From Flavobacteriales bacterium (GTDB taxonomy: Bacteria > Bacteroidota > Bacteroidia > Flavobacteriales_D > Sanyastnellaceae), in NCBI GenBank assembly GCA_947464885.1, contig CANHYZ010000030.1, forward strand, positions 1-11,475: a stretch of DNA of 11,475 nt. The letters are read 5' to 3'. Below are positions 1 through 7,742 of the stretch, in pieces. Below the pieces are notes generated by a model. That model saw only the letters and a program-made list of their open reading frames with translations. It made no database searches and was not told the origin of the DNA. A program made the position numbers and the translations under genes. How positions within the stretch are numbered: position 1 is the stretch's first letter; the number at the start of each line of letters is the position of its first letter.

Positions 1-2505
1 AACAGCGACATCAAGAAAAAATCGCAAGACTATATCAAACGGCGTAGTATCAACTTTACGAATGTGCGCATTGCACCTAAGAAAGGCGCACCTGCAGGGG
101 GCGATACCGGCAAAGACAATGCGGCTGCAGCAGCAGGTGCACCTCCTCCTGCTCCGGGCGGCGGTGGCGGCGATAAAGAACGCTTCTACAACATCAAGAA
201 CTTCTCAGTCACGTATGCCTACAATGAGGAATACAAGCGCGATATCAACATCGATTGGCGATTGCATAAAACCTACCTTGGAGCGTTCGACTACAACTTC
301 ACCAATAAACCGAAGGAGATTAAACCGTTCGAAAAATTGCCGGTGATCAAGTCATCGAAATACCTGAAGTGGATCAAGGACTTTAACTTCTATCCAAGCT
401 ACAAGCAAATCGGTTTCCGCACAGAGATGAACCGCGGTTACGAAACCAGTAGAATCAGAAACAATACGCTCGAATTGACCGGTGTCTACAGCGACATCCT
501 CCTCACCACACAAGTGCAAAAGACCTGGAACTGGACGCGTGCCTACACCTTTAAATATGACTTAACCAAGAGTCTGAAGTTCGACTTCGCGGCAAACACA
601 ACTGCGCTCGTTGGCGAACCACGCGGTGTGGTGGATAAAGAAAATACAGACTGGTATGATGCGTATAAGGATACCGTATGGACCAACATCCAGTCGGGTG
701 GCACCAATACAACCTACAACCACAATGTCAATGTGAGCTACAAACTTCCATTTGAGAAGTTCCCGCTCATTGATTTCCTCAGCAGCGATGCGCGCTATGC
801 AGCCACTTATCGCTGGGACCGCGCTCCATTCTCACAGGATTCTCTGGGCAATACGATTCAGAACACTCGTCAAGTGCAGCTCAATCTGCAAGGCAATTTG
901 GAAACGCTTTATAACAAAGTGCCTTTGCTGAAGGATATCAATACGGGTAAAAAACCGAAAGACGACAAGAAGAAAAAAGACGAAAAAGAAGATCCAACCA
1001 AGAAGGACGGCTTCGGTAATGACGAGAAAGGCAAAGAAGAAAAAACAGACCCGATCAATCCCGTGCATACTGCGCTAAGATTCCTCATGATGGTCCGTAA
1101 CGCTTCTGCTACCTACTCGCGCAACGAAGGTATGTTGCTACCGGGTTATAAGCAACCATCGAAAATTTTGGGAATGGATGAAAGCTTCAATGCGCCGGGA
1201 GTTCCATTCCTTATTGGCCAGCAGAACACCGACATCTGGGGTGATCCTACAGGCGAAAACTTTGCACTCAACGCAGCTGCTAACGGCTGGCTCGTTCAAT
1301 TGCCCAGTCTTAACACACAATACAGCGAGACTTATTCTGAAACCTGGAATTACAAGATCAACCTCGAACCCGTCAAGAGCTTCAAGGTTGAAATCACCGC
1401 TAATCGCACGGAAGGTCGCAACCTAACGAGCTTCTTCCGACTCGATGAAGAAACAGGAACTTATGTGTTCGATTCTCCGATGGAAACCGGCAACATTAGC
1501 GCTTCGGTTATTACATGGCCTACCGCTTTCTTCAAAGACGACACAACGAATCAGTATCAAAACGACGCGTTCGATGCCTTCCTGCAGAATCGTTTGATAT
1601 TCTCAGAGCGTTTGAATAATGAATCCTATCAGGTTGCTAACCCTGAGGTTAACGGCTATTACAGCGGTTGGGGTCCAACTTCGCAGGATGTGGTTATTCC
1701 AGCGTTCATCGCAGCTTACACCGGCCGTGACGTAAACGAAGTCAATGCGAATCCGTTTAAAACAAAAGTGCAACCCAACTGGAGCATCACCTATGATGGA
1801 CTATCTAAGATTCCATCCATTAAGAAATATTTCAAGCAGTTCAATTTGAAGCACTCGTACCGCTCAACGTTTACGACGAGCTATGTGAGCAACCTCAACT
1901 ACACTCCGAATGATGCTGGTCTGCCTTCGACATTCGATCAAAGTGATTTCCCGAACTACATCACCCAGCGACAAATCAACAGCGTGAACATATCCGAACA
2001 GATTACACCGCTTGCTCTCGACATGACGCTGAAGACGAAGAAGAAAAAGAACAAGGAGAAGACCAATGAACCGCAAGTGAAAGTTGAATATAAAAAGGAC
2101 CGCACACTCGCTTTGGGTCTGACGAACTATCAGATTACGGAAACGAAGAGCAATGCACTGACACTCGGTTTGGGATACAAAATCACGGAAGTTCCTAATC
2201 CATTCCGCAAGAAGAAGAGCAAACTGCCGATTAAGATGTTGGCGAATACAACGCTCAATTTGCGCGCCGACTTGACCGTACGCGACAACGTGACACTGAT
2301 CCGCAAAATGGTTGAACAGACCAGTCAGGCAACTGCAGGACAACGTCTATACAGCTTGAAAACCAGCGCTGACATGGCGGTGAGTGATAAGCTTACGATA
2401 CGCTTCTTCTACGATCATCAGCTCAACAAACCGAAAATTTCCACGTCGTTCCCTACGTCTAACATTTCAACCGGTATTGCTCTGCGCTTCAGCCTTAACA
2501 ACTAA
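1..2505 (+). CDS. sprA: T9SS translocon protein SprA, C-terminal part (5' end outside window)
   Basis: This is the last 834 residues of SprA (Sov in Porphyromonas), the very large outer-membrane beta-barrel through which T9SS cargo leaves the periplasm. It is also needed for gliding in motile species. The frame is open from base 1, so the start and signal peptide are upstream; family members are usually about 2,300-2,500 residues, so roughly a third is seen. Recognition rests on the SprA-like stretch RRSINFTNVR (residues 14-23), a following YNIKNFSVTYAYNE segment, a segment reading LRFLMMVRNASATYSR then LPGY (about 359-383), and the terminal strand ending GIALRFSLNN. The rest is the alternating aromatic/polar pattern of beta strands. 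Three low-complexity insertions stand out: Ala/Pro/Gly-rich residues 27-57, and Lys/Asp/Glu-rich residues 317-352 and about 678-691. They are probably loops or turns. A flippase gene follows after 24 bases. The family call is from memory of conserved segments, not a search. Confidence 0.93.
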   Translation, partial: NSDIKKKSQDYIKRRSINFTNVRIAPKKGAPAGGDTGKDNAAAAAGAPPPAPGGGGGDKERFYNIKNFSVTYAYNEEYKRDINIDWRLHKTYLGAFDYNFTNKPKEIKPFEKLPVIKSSKYLKWIKDFNFYPSYKQIGFRTEMNRGYETSRIRNNTLELTGVYSDILLTTQVQKTWNWTRAYTFKYDLTKSLKFDFAANTTALVGEPRGVVDKENTDWYDAYKDTVWTNIQSGGTNTTYNHNVNVSYKLPFEKFPLIDFLSSDARYAATYRWDRAPFSQDSLGNTIQNTRQVQLNLQGNLETLYNKVPLLKDINTGKKPKDDKKKKDEKEDPTKKDGFGNDEKGKEEKTDPINPVHTALRFLMMVRNASATYSRNEGMLLPGYKQPSKILGMDESFNAPGVPFLIGQQNTDIWGDPTGENFALNAAANGWLVQLPSLNTQYSETYSETWNYKINLEPVKSFKVEITANRTEGRNLTSFFRLDEETGTYVFDSPMETGNISASVITWPTAFFKDDTTNQYQNDAFDAFLQNRLIFSERLNNESYQVANPEVNGYYSGWGPTSQDVVIPAFIAAYTGRDVNEVNANPFKTKVQPNWSITYDGLSKIPSIKKYFKQFNLKHSYRSTFTTSYVSNLNYTPNDAGLPSTFDQSDFPNYITQRQINSVNISEQITPLALDMTLKTKKKKNKEKTNEPQVKVEYKKDRTLALGLTNYQITETKSNALTLGLGYKITEVPNPFRKKKSKLPIKMLANTTLNLRADLTVRDNVTLIRKMVEQTSQATAGQRLYSLKTSADMAVSDKLTIRFFYDHQLNKPKISTSFPTSNISTGIALRFSLNN

Positions 2506-2513
2506 TGTAGCAT

Positions 2514-2528
2514 TTGTCGCAACGACAA
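2514..2528. repeat. Short perfect inverted repeat between sprA and the flippase gene
   Basis: TTGTCG, a CAA loop, then CGACAA form a perfect 6-base-pair inverted repeat that ends one base before the flippase ATG. It has no T-tract, so it is a poor intrinsic terminator. In RNA it would be a small hairpin next to the start codon. It overlaps TAGCATTTG (2508-2516), which resembles the Bacteroidota -7 box TAnnTTTG but has one extra spacer base. Role unknown; it could be chance in a 24-base gap. Confidence 0.35.
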
Positions 2529-2529
2529 C

Positions 2530-3999
2530 ATGAGTGCGATACGCAACACATTTCTATCCAACCTACTGCTGGTCGTGGGCCTTAATCTGCTCATCAAACC
2601 ACTGTACGTGCTCGTTGTCGAGGCACACGTACAAGATCGATTAGGCCCTGAAGAATTCGGACTTTACTTCGCTCTGCTCAATCTCTCCTTTGTGTTCAAC
2701 ATCATTCCTGATCTTGGAATGAGCAACTGGAATAATCGCATTACAGCTCAATGGGGATTCATTCCTGCCAAACGTTTGCAGCGGTTGGGGGGTATCCGCC
2801 TGTTGCTTGGAGTCGCTTACATGCTCATCTGTTTGTTGCCTGGAATTATCTTCGATTACAACACCCGCGAAATTTATCTGCTCTTGCTCCTGGCCTTCAA
2901 TCAGGTGATTGTAACGGGCATTCAGTTTCTCCGTTCTTTCCTTTCAGGTTTGCACGACTTCAAATCAGACAGTCTGCTTTCGGTGCTGGATAAAACGCTC
3001 CTCATGCTTTTCGTGGTTGTGCTGCTCTACGCATTCCCCTCATCGGACACATTTCGATTGGAGTATTTAATCTATGCACAAAGCGCAGCCTATCTCCTTG
3101 CCTTTGCTGTTGCGGCGGCGCTTGTGCTTCGCCGACAATCGTCGCGCCATGCCACAACATCCCTTGTTTCCACAGAAGTTCTGCGCGAGAGTGCACCCTT
3201 TGCGCTTTTAATTCTGCTTTCCATGGTAGCCAACCGACAAGACGGGATACTGCTTGAGCGCCTGCACAGCGCGCACGAAGCGGGCATCTATGCGATGGCT
3301 TATCGACTCGGCGATACGTTAAACATGTTTGCTTTTCTATTTGCCGGTTTGCTCTTGCCCATGTTTTCACGATTGCTCGAGGCGAAAAAAACCATAAAGC
3401 CCTTATTCGATCTATCCGCCAAACTCTTGCTTACCGGCGCATGGACCGTTACTGTTTCGACTCTCTTCTATCCTGAATTCATATTGAACATGCTCTATGA
3501 TGGCCACATCGCAGAGGCTGCCACTGTGCTGCCATGGGTGATGATGAGCGCCTTTCTTTTCTCCATGCAATACGTGACGGGAACCCTCATCACCGCATCC
3601 GGAAATATGCGCACACTTATCCTGCTCGCAGGCGGAGGTATGTTGTACAACTTACTGTTGAACTTGCTCTTCGTACCTGAACAAGGCGCACTGGGCGCAG
3701 CCAAAGCCGCTTGTTTTATGCAATTCATCGTACTCGTCGGTCAGATTATTCATGTTCAATCAAACTACCGAACACCGGGACGTAATCTAAGCTTATCATC
3801 GATCACCTTCCTGGTCATCGCACCAGTTGTGGCCGCCTTACTTCGCTTAACCGAAACTCCCGAATACATTCAACTCATCGCCCTGATTAGCACCTGCTTC
3901 ATCGCTGCATTCGCATTGAAAATGATTCATCTGACTGATCTGCGAATGTTGTTGCAGCAACGTGAAGCACTCACCAAAGACACCGCGGAAAACAGCTAA
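2530..3999 (+). CDS. Oligosaccharide flippase (Wzx/MATE-like, MOP superfamily)
   Basis: This is a 489-residue, strongly hydrophobic protein with about 12-14 predicted membrane spans, the usual size of polysaccharide flippases. It resembles the Wzx/RfbX-type proteins that flip undecaprenyl-linked glycan units across the inner membrane. Family-like segments include an N-terminal stretch reading GPEEFGLYFALLNLSFVFN then DLG, a mid-protein stretch reading GIYAMAYRLGD then LFAGLLLPMFSRLLE, and a C-terminal run where hydrophobic helices alternate with short polar loops. The ATG at 2530 is the first in frame after sprA and begins directly before a membrane helix; no Shine-Dalgarno sequence is visible. 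Its stop codon TAA is part of a TAAATTTG promoter-like box. The neighbouring Wzz-like and O-antigen ligase-like genes support a role in surface polysaccharide export. The substrate cannot be told from sequence. Confidence 0.87.
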   Translation: MSAIRNTFLSNLLLVVGLNLLIKPLYVLVVEAHVQDRLGPEEFGLYFALLNLSFVFNIIPDLGMSNWNNRITAQWGFIPAKRLQRLGGIRLLLGVAYMLICLLPGIIFDYNTREIYLLLLLAFNQVIVTGIQFLRSFLSGLHDFKSDSLLSVLDKTLLMLFVVVLLYAFPSSDTFRLEYLIYAQSAAYLLAFAVAAALVLRRQSSRHATTSLVSTEVLRESAPFALLILLSMVANRQDGILLERLHSAHEAGIYAMAYRLGDTLNMFAFLFAGLLLPMFSRLLEAKKTIKPLFDLSAKLLLTGAWTVTVSTLFYPEFILNMLYDGHIAEAATVLPWVMMSAFLFSMQYVTGTLITASGNMRTLILLAGGGMLYNLLLNLLFVPEQGALGAAKAACFMQFIVLVGQIIHVQSNYRTPGRNLSLSSITFLVIAPVVAALLRLTETPEYIQLIALISTCFIAAFALKMIHLTDLRMLLQQREALTKDTAENS

Positions 4000-4004
4000 A
4001 TTTG
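3997..4004 (+). promoter_or_regulatory. Putative Bacteroidota -7 promoter box before the Wzz-like gene
   Basis: TAAATTTG matches the Bacteroidota sigma-A -7 consensus TAnnTTTG exactly. It lies 19 bases before the ATG at 4024, leaving a leader of roughly 12-15 bases. Its first three bases are the stop codon of the flippase gene. I see no TTG-type -33 element at the usual 17-23 base spacing, so this may be a weak or internal promoter. Confidence 0.45.
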
Positions 4005-4023
4005 CACGCATAACGACGCTATT

Positions 4024-5049
4024 ATGAAGGAACCAAAATCCACAGAAAGTCAGACCTCACTTGAATCGAGCAATCTATTCATTCTGCTCTACCAATGGCG
4101 TAAACCCATCATGCTCGTCTCCATCACCGCTGCGATATTGTCGGCTGTGGTTAGTCTGCTCATGACGGAGCGTTACAAAAGTGCTGTTGTGCTGTATGCT
4201 GAACAACAACACTCCTTCGGGGCCCAGCTGCTGGAAGATGTTCAGAAGGAAGACTTACTCACCTTCGGAGAAGAGGAAGATGCCGAACGCCTGCTTCAAA
4301 TGATTAACTCCGACCAGGTGCGCAATAAGGTCATTGAGAAATATGAACTCTGGGATGTCTATGAAATCCAGCGTGATCAGCGCGGTGCGAATACCTTGAT
4401 TGCTCGCGAATACCAAGACAACGTATCGGCGGAACTCACCAAATTCGGTTCAGTAGAAGTAGCTGTGCTGGATGAAAAACCGGAGCGCGCGCGTGACATG
4501 GCAAACGATATCGCACTCTTCGCTGATTCGGTGGCCAACCGTATGCGCAGCGAGCGCGCGATGACGGCCTTTAAATATGCCGAAGCCTCCCTGCAATCAG
4601 CCTTGAACGAGGTGCAGGTGATGGAAGACTCCATGAAAGTGCTGCAAGAGATGGGCGTATACAGCTACCTCGACCAGATAGCCGCTCTCACTGAAATGTA
4701 CGGAACGGCCATCGCAGAAGGCCACCCCGATCGTGCTCAACAGCTGAAAGCACAAATGGATTTCTTATCGAAGTACGGTACAACCTACGTCAATCTCGAA
4801 ACCAACCTGAAGGAAGCTTACGCCAAACTCAACGTCTTGCGCAAGCGTTACGACCTGATGAAAATCGACGTGGAGAGCAATATCCCCGTCATGCGCGTAG
4901 TCGACTATGCCAGTGCCGCCGATAAGAAATCCTTCCCGATTCGTTGGCTGATTGTAGCCATGAGCACGCTTTCTGCTTTTGTTTTCACGTTTATCCTACT
5001 GCTCATCATCGACAACTTCAAACGACTGCGCGCTGAAGGAAGGATTTAA
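4024..5049 (+). CDS. Wzz-type polysaccharide chain-length determinant protein
   Basis: This 341-residue protein has the Wzz/PCP layout: a short cytoplasmic N-terminus, a membrane helix at about residues 28-47, a long hydrophilic and largely helical periplasmic part, and a second helix at about 308-327 ending in a short basic tail. The segment EEEDAERLLQMINSDQVRNK (residues 83-102) and the following VIEKYELWDVYEI are typical of Bacteroidota Wzz-domain proteins. Residues about 180-290 look coiled-coil forming. There is no C-terminal tyrosine-kinase (Walker) domain, so it resembles an O-antigen-type regulator rather than a Wzc autokinase. Such proteins sit in the inner membrane and set the modal length of the glycan made by a Wzy polymerase. 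The proline-rich motif usual near the second helix is reduced to a single FPIR. The gene follows the flippase and is 3 bases from the ligase-like gene, consistent with one glycan-assembly unit. Confidence 0.86.
   Translation: MKEPKSTESQTSLESSNLFILLYQWRKPIMLVSITAAILSAVVSLLMTERYKSAVVLYAEQQHSFGAQLLEDVQKEDLLTFGEEEDAERLLQMINSDQVRNKVIEKYELWDVYEIQRDQRGANTLIAREYQDNVSAELTKFGSVEVAVLDEKPERARDMANDIALFADSVANRMRSERAMTAFKYAEASLQSALNEVQVMEDSMKVLQEMGVYSYLDQIAALTEMYGTAIAEGHPDRAQQLKAQMDFLSKYGTTYVNLETNLKEAYAKLNVLRKRYDLMKIDVESNIPVMRVVDYASAADKKSFPIRWLIVAMSTLSAFVFTFILLLIIDNFKRLRAEGRI
5036..5044 (+). promoter_or_regulatory. Shine-Dalgarno-like site for the O-antigen ligase-like gene
   Basis: AAGGAAGGA lies inside the last codons of the Wzz-like gene, with 8 bases between it and the ATG at 5053. 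It supports this start and suggests translation coupled to the upstream gene. The other complete genes in the window (ATGs at 2530, 4024, 7680 and 7782) show no such purine-rich site. Confidence 0.5.
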
Positions 5050-5052
5050 GCA

Positions 5053-6501
5053 ATGACCGGCGAATCGCGCATATCGAAAGGCCTGATTTACTTGCTTTCA
5101 GGGTGCTTCATTGCCGTGATGTGCGTGGGGATTTACCTCGAACAGTTTCTGGTCATGCTCATTCCCGCCGCACTGCTGGTCGTGTGGGCCGCAATTTATC
5201 ATCTCGATCATCTCATCCTTTTTGTAACGCTTTGCACACCGCTGAGCATCAATCTTGAGGAACTCGAAATTGCGCAAGTCGGTATGTATCTGCCCACCGA
5301 ACCACTGTTATTCGGAATTCTCATCTTGTTTCTTTTCAAGCTTCTCTCCGGAAAAAGTATTGACAAACGGATTTTCTTTCATCCCATCAGTTACATCCTC
5401 TATGCTTACCTGGGCTGGATGGCGCTGACCTGCGTGACAAGCGAGTTTCCGGTTGTGAGTATCAAGTATCTGGCAACGCGCCTTTGGTTTATTGCTTCGT
5501 TCTATTTCCTGGCGACGCACATGTTTCAGGACCTGCGTAAGATGCGTAGCTTCCTCCTACTCTATCTCTTCACACTTTGCATTGTTATCATCTACACCAT
5601 TAGTCGACATGCACAATATGGTTTTGATAAAGACTCCGCGCATTGGGTGATGGAACCGCTGTTCAAAGACCACACAAGCTACGGCGCTGTGTTGGCCATG
5701 TACTTCCCCATCATCATTGGACTCTGGTTGCAACGTGGAATGAACGTGCTGCTGCGCGTGATGCTGAGCATTGGATTCTTTATTCTCACGGCAGGCATCA
5801 TTCTGTCATACACGCGTGCAGCATGGATTTCTATCATCGGGGCAGCGGCGATTCTAGCGGTAATGCTGCTGCGCATTCAACTCAAACATGTGCTGATGGT
5901 AGCGACAGTCGTCGGTTCTGTTTTACTCATCGGCTGGGATGACATCGTGATGAGCCTCGAACAAAACAAACAGGAGAGTAGCGACAAACTAGATGAACAC
6001 GTCAGCTCTATTTCCAATGTATCGAGTGACGCCAGTAATTTGGAACGCCTCAATCGCTGGAATTGCGCCATCGAAATGTTCAAGGAAAGACCAATCGTGG
6101 GATGGGGGCCGGGCACCTATCAGTTCGTTTATGCCCCATTTCAGCGATCGAAAGACAGAACCATCATCAGTACCAATCAAGGCACCGGCGGAAACGCGCA
6201 CAGCGAATATCTCGGTCCCTTGAGTGAACAAGGAATTCCCGGTACAATACTCGTCTTGGTATTACTCTACGGAATTTCGCACCTGTCTTTTAAGTTGTTC
6301 TACGCTATGGAATCCCGCAATCTGAAATTATTCGTAGCTGCAGCATACCTCGGACTGATGACCTACTTCATCCACGGTGTGCTCAACAATTATCTGGATA
6401 CTGATAAGGCTTCAGTTCCATTCTGGGGATTCATCGCCATCTTGGTTGCGCTTGATTTGTATCATCGCAAGCCTTCAGCGCAAAACATCGAGCACAGCTG
6501 A
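5053..6501 (+). CDS. O-antigen ligase/polymerase family membrane protein (WaaL/Wzy-like)
   Basis: This 482-residue polytopic inner-membrane protein fits the Wzy_C/O-antigen ligase family. About ten or more hydrophobic helices are visible, with a large hydrophilic periplasmic loop at about residues 300-395. Family hallmarks are YTRAAW (residues 253-258, with Arg255) at the end of a helix, VGWGPGTY (349-356), and NAHSEYL (381-387) followed by SEQG. His383 corresponds to the conserved histidine of the large loop. Members either ligate undecaprenyl-linked glycan to lipid A-core (WaaL), polymerise repeat units (Wzy), or glycosylate proteins; sequence alone does not separate these. A Wzz-like gene immediately upstream favours polymerisation, while the family signature is the one usually annotated as ligase. 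The last 27 bases overlap the 3' end of pabB on the other strand. Confidence 0.86.
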   Translation: MTGESRISKGLIYLLSGCFIAVMCVGIYLEQFLVMLIPAALLVVWAAIYHLDHLILFVTLCTPLSINLEELEIAQVGMYLPTEPLLFGILILFLFKLLSGKSIDKRIFFHPISYILYAYLGWMALTCVTSEFPVVSIKYLATRLWFIASFYFLATHMFQDLRKMRSFLLLYLFTLCIVIIYTISRHAQYGFDKDSAHWVMEPLFKDHTSYGAVLAMYFPIIIGLWLQRGMNVLLRVMLSIGFFILTAGIILSYTRAAWISIIGAAAILAVMLLRIQLKHVLMVATVVGSVLLIGWDDIVMSLEQNKQESSDKLDEHVSSISNVSSDASNLERLNRWNCAIEMFKERPIVGWGPGTYQFVYAPFQRSKDRTIISTNQGTGGNAHSEYLGPLSEQGIPGTILVLVLLYGISHLSFKLFYAMESRNLKLFVAAAYLGLMTYFIHGVLNNYLDTDKASVPFWGFIAILVALDLYHRKPSAQNIEHS

Positions 6502-7680
6502 GGCTTTCAACAAACACTCCTTGTACTCCTCTTCCAAATCACACAGCGCGGTGATGGCACCGCCTACGTTGCATTGAACCAGACGTTGATCTGCGTGATA
6601 CTGAATGCTTCGAATGACAACGTTAAAATCAAAGTCACCATTCGGTTCTATATAGCCCAACGCACCGGAGTACATGCCACGCGATACACGCTCATGCCGC
6701 TCTATCCATTGCATGGCACTTAGTTTCGGAGCGCCCGTCATACTGCCCATCGGAAAAGATGCCTTCATCAAATCGACCCAATCACAGGAAGCATCCACCT
6801 CGCAGCTTATCGTCGATATCAGATGATGAACCGTTTCAAATGAATGCACACCAAACAATTCACCCACCTTGACGGTACCCGGCAATGCACAGCGCGATAA
6901 ATCGTTTCGGACCAGGTCTACAATCATGACGTTTTCAGCGCGCTCCTTGCGGCTATTCGCAAGTTGCTGCTTTAGAAGAGTGTCTTCCGCAGGATTCTTG
7001 CTGCGACGCGCGGTGCCCTTGATTGGCTGTGAAATGACTGTGTTGCCGGATCGTTTGAGATACCGCTCCGGCGACGCACACATCAGATGCCAAGGTCCGC
7101 ATTCCACATAAGCCGCAAACGGAGCCTTTGTTTTATGATAAAGCTTCCTCCAAACATCGCGTGGATGTGAGAGCGTGGCTTCCGCAAAAAAGTCAATGCA
7201 ATAATTCGCTTCGTATAAATTTCCCCGCTGAATCTGTTGCATTAAATCGTTTGCGTGATTCAAATATTCCACATGCGAAACACCTTGTTGCCATGAAACT
7301 TGGTCGAACGTTGTCGGTGTAATTTCATCCGGATTCAGCCATTCCTTCCATGCCTCATTCCATGACCCTTTGAGCATGTCGTATGCACCGTCTTTGATGC
7401 GCGCCACATGGAGGGGTTTGACTAAACACAGCACGGGCATCTGACCATACTTAAAGTTATGCTCATCAAATTGCTCCACTGCCCTGCGTGCATCATAGCC
7501 CATCCAACCAAATACCCAATCAGGTTTCGTTTCGAGCCAACGTCTCAAGGCAAGCCAATCGATGATTTCCTCTGCATCCAGCACAAAGAATTCATCCACA
7601 CCGACAGCCAGTAAAGCATCAGCATCTTGCCGCGGAAAACGCAAGTAGAAAACAGGCTCTGATTGGAAATGTGCCTCCAT
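6475..7680 (-). CDS. pabB: Aminodeoxychorismate synthase component I (PabB)
   Basis: PabB aminates chorismate to 4-amino-4-deoxychorismate, using ammonia from the PabA glutaminase, on the route to p-aminobenzoate and folate. From the ATG at 7680 the protein is 401 residues. It has a short degenerate N-terminal domain with FGWMGYDARRA, then the chorismate-binding domain: SPERYL (203-208, Glu205), PIKGT (219-223) and FPMGSMTGAPK (309-319), ending in a stretch with RGMYSGALGYI. Lys221 in PIKGT is the covalent catalytic lysine of PabB; anthranilate synthase TrpE has alanine there (PIAGT), so TrpE is excluded. An earlier in-frame ATG at 7719 would give 414 residues. I prefer 7680 because a TATTTTTG box lies just upstream of it, inside the longer reading. 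No pabA or pabC lies next to it. The gene is divergent from mfd and convergent with the ligase-like gene. Confidence 0.93.
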   Translation of the reverse strand: MEAHFQSEPVFYLRFPRQDADALLAVGVDEFFVLDAEEIIDWLALRRWLETKPDWVFGWMGYDARRAVEQFDEHNFKYGQMPVLCLVKPLHVARIKDGAYDMLKGSWNEAWKEWLNPDEITPTTFDQVSWQQGVSHVEYLNHANDLMQQIQRGNLYEANYCIDFFAEATLSHPRDVWRKLYHKTKAPFAAYVECGPWHLMCASPERYLKRSGNTVISQPIKGTARRSKNPAEDTLLKQQLANSRKERAENVMIVDLVRNDLSRCALPGTVKVGELFGVHSFETVHHLISTISCEVDASCDWVDLMKASFPMGSMTGAPKLSAMQWIERHERVSRGMYSGALGYIEPNGDFDFNVVIRSIQYHADQRLVQCNVGGAITALCDLEEEYKECLLKASAVLDVLR

Positions 7681-7689
7681 GGTAGACGA

Positions 7690-7697
7690 CAAAAATA
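7690..7697 (-). promoter_or_regulatory. Putative -7 promoter box for pabB
   Basis: On the minus strand this reads TATTTTTG, an exact match to TAnnTTTG, 9 bases before the ATG at 7680. Transcription would then begin only a few bases before the start codon, a very short leader. No clear -33 TTG is present at the usual distance. If the gene really started at 7719 this box would be inside the coding region. Confidence 0.4.
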
Positions 7698-7742
7698 ACG
7701 CACCTCTGTGAGCACGCATTCGTTGTAATTTCGCTGCAGGAT

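Noticed and set aside
62..346. 94-codon plus-strand frame inside sprA
   Set aside because: Shifted frame of the SprA coding region; low-complexity translation with no recognisable features.
1864..2343. 159-codon open frame antisense to sprA
   Set aside because: Composition is that of a shadow frame (Arg, Cys and Leu rich) and the sense frame is clearly conserved SprA.
4024..5049. Wzc-type tyrosine autokinase
   Set aside because: The protein ends just after the second membrane helix and has no Walker motifs or tyrosine-rich tail.
6475..7680. Anthranilate synthase TrpE or isochorismate synthase instead of PabB
   Set aside because: The PIKGT lysine is the PabB signature; TrpE carries PIAGT, and there is no trpG or menaquinone/siderophore gene alongside.
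7726..7733. TAATTTCG as the mfd promoter -7 box
   Set aside because: It has one mismatch to TAnnTTTG at a conserved position and no -33 partner, so it is too weak to list as a feature.
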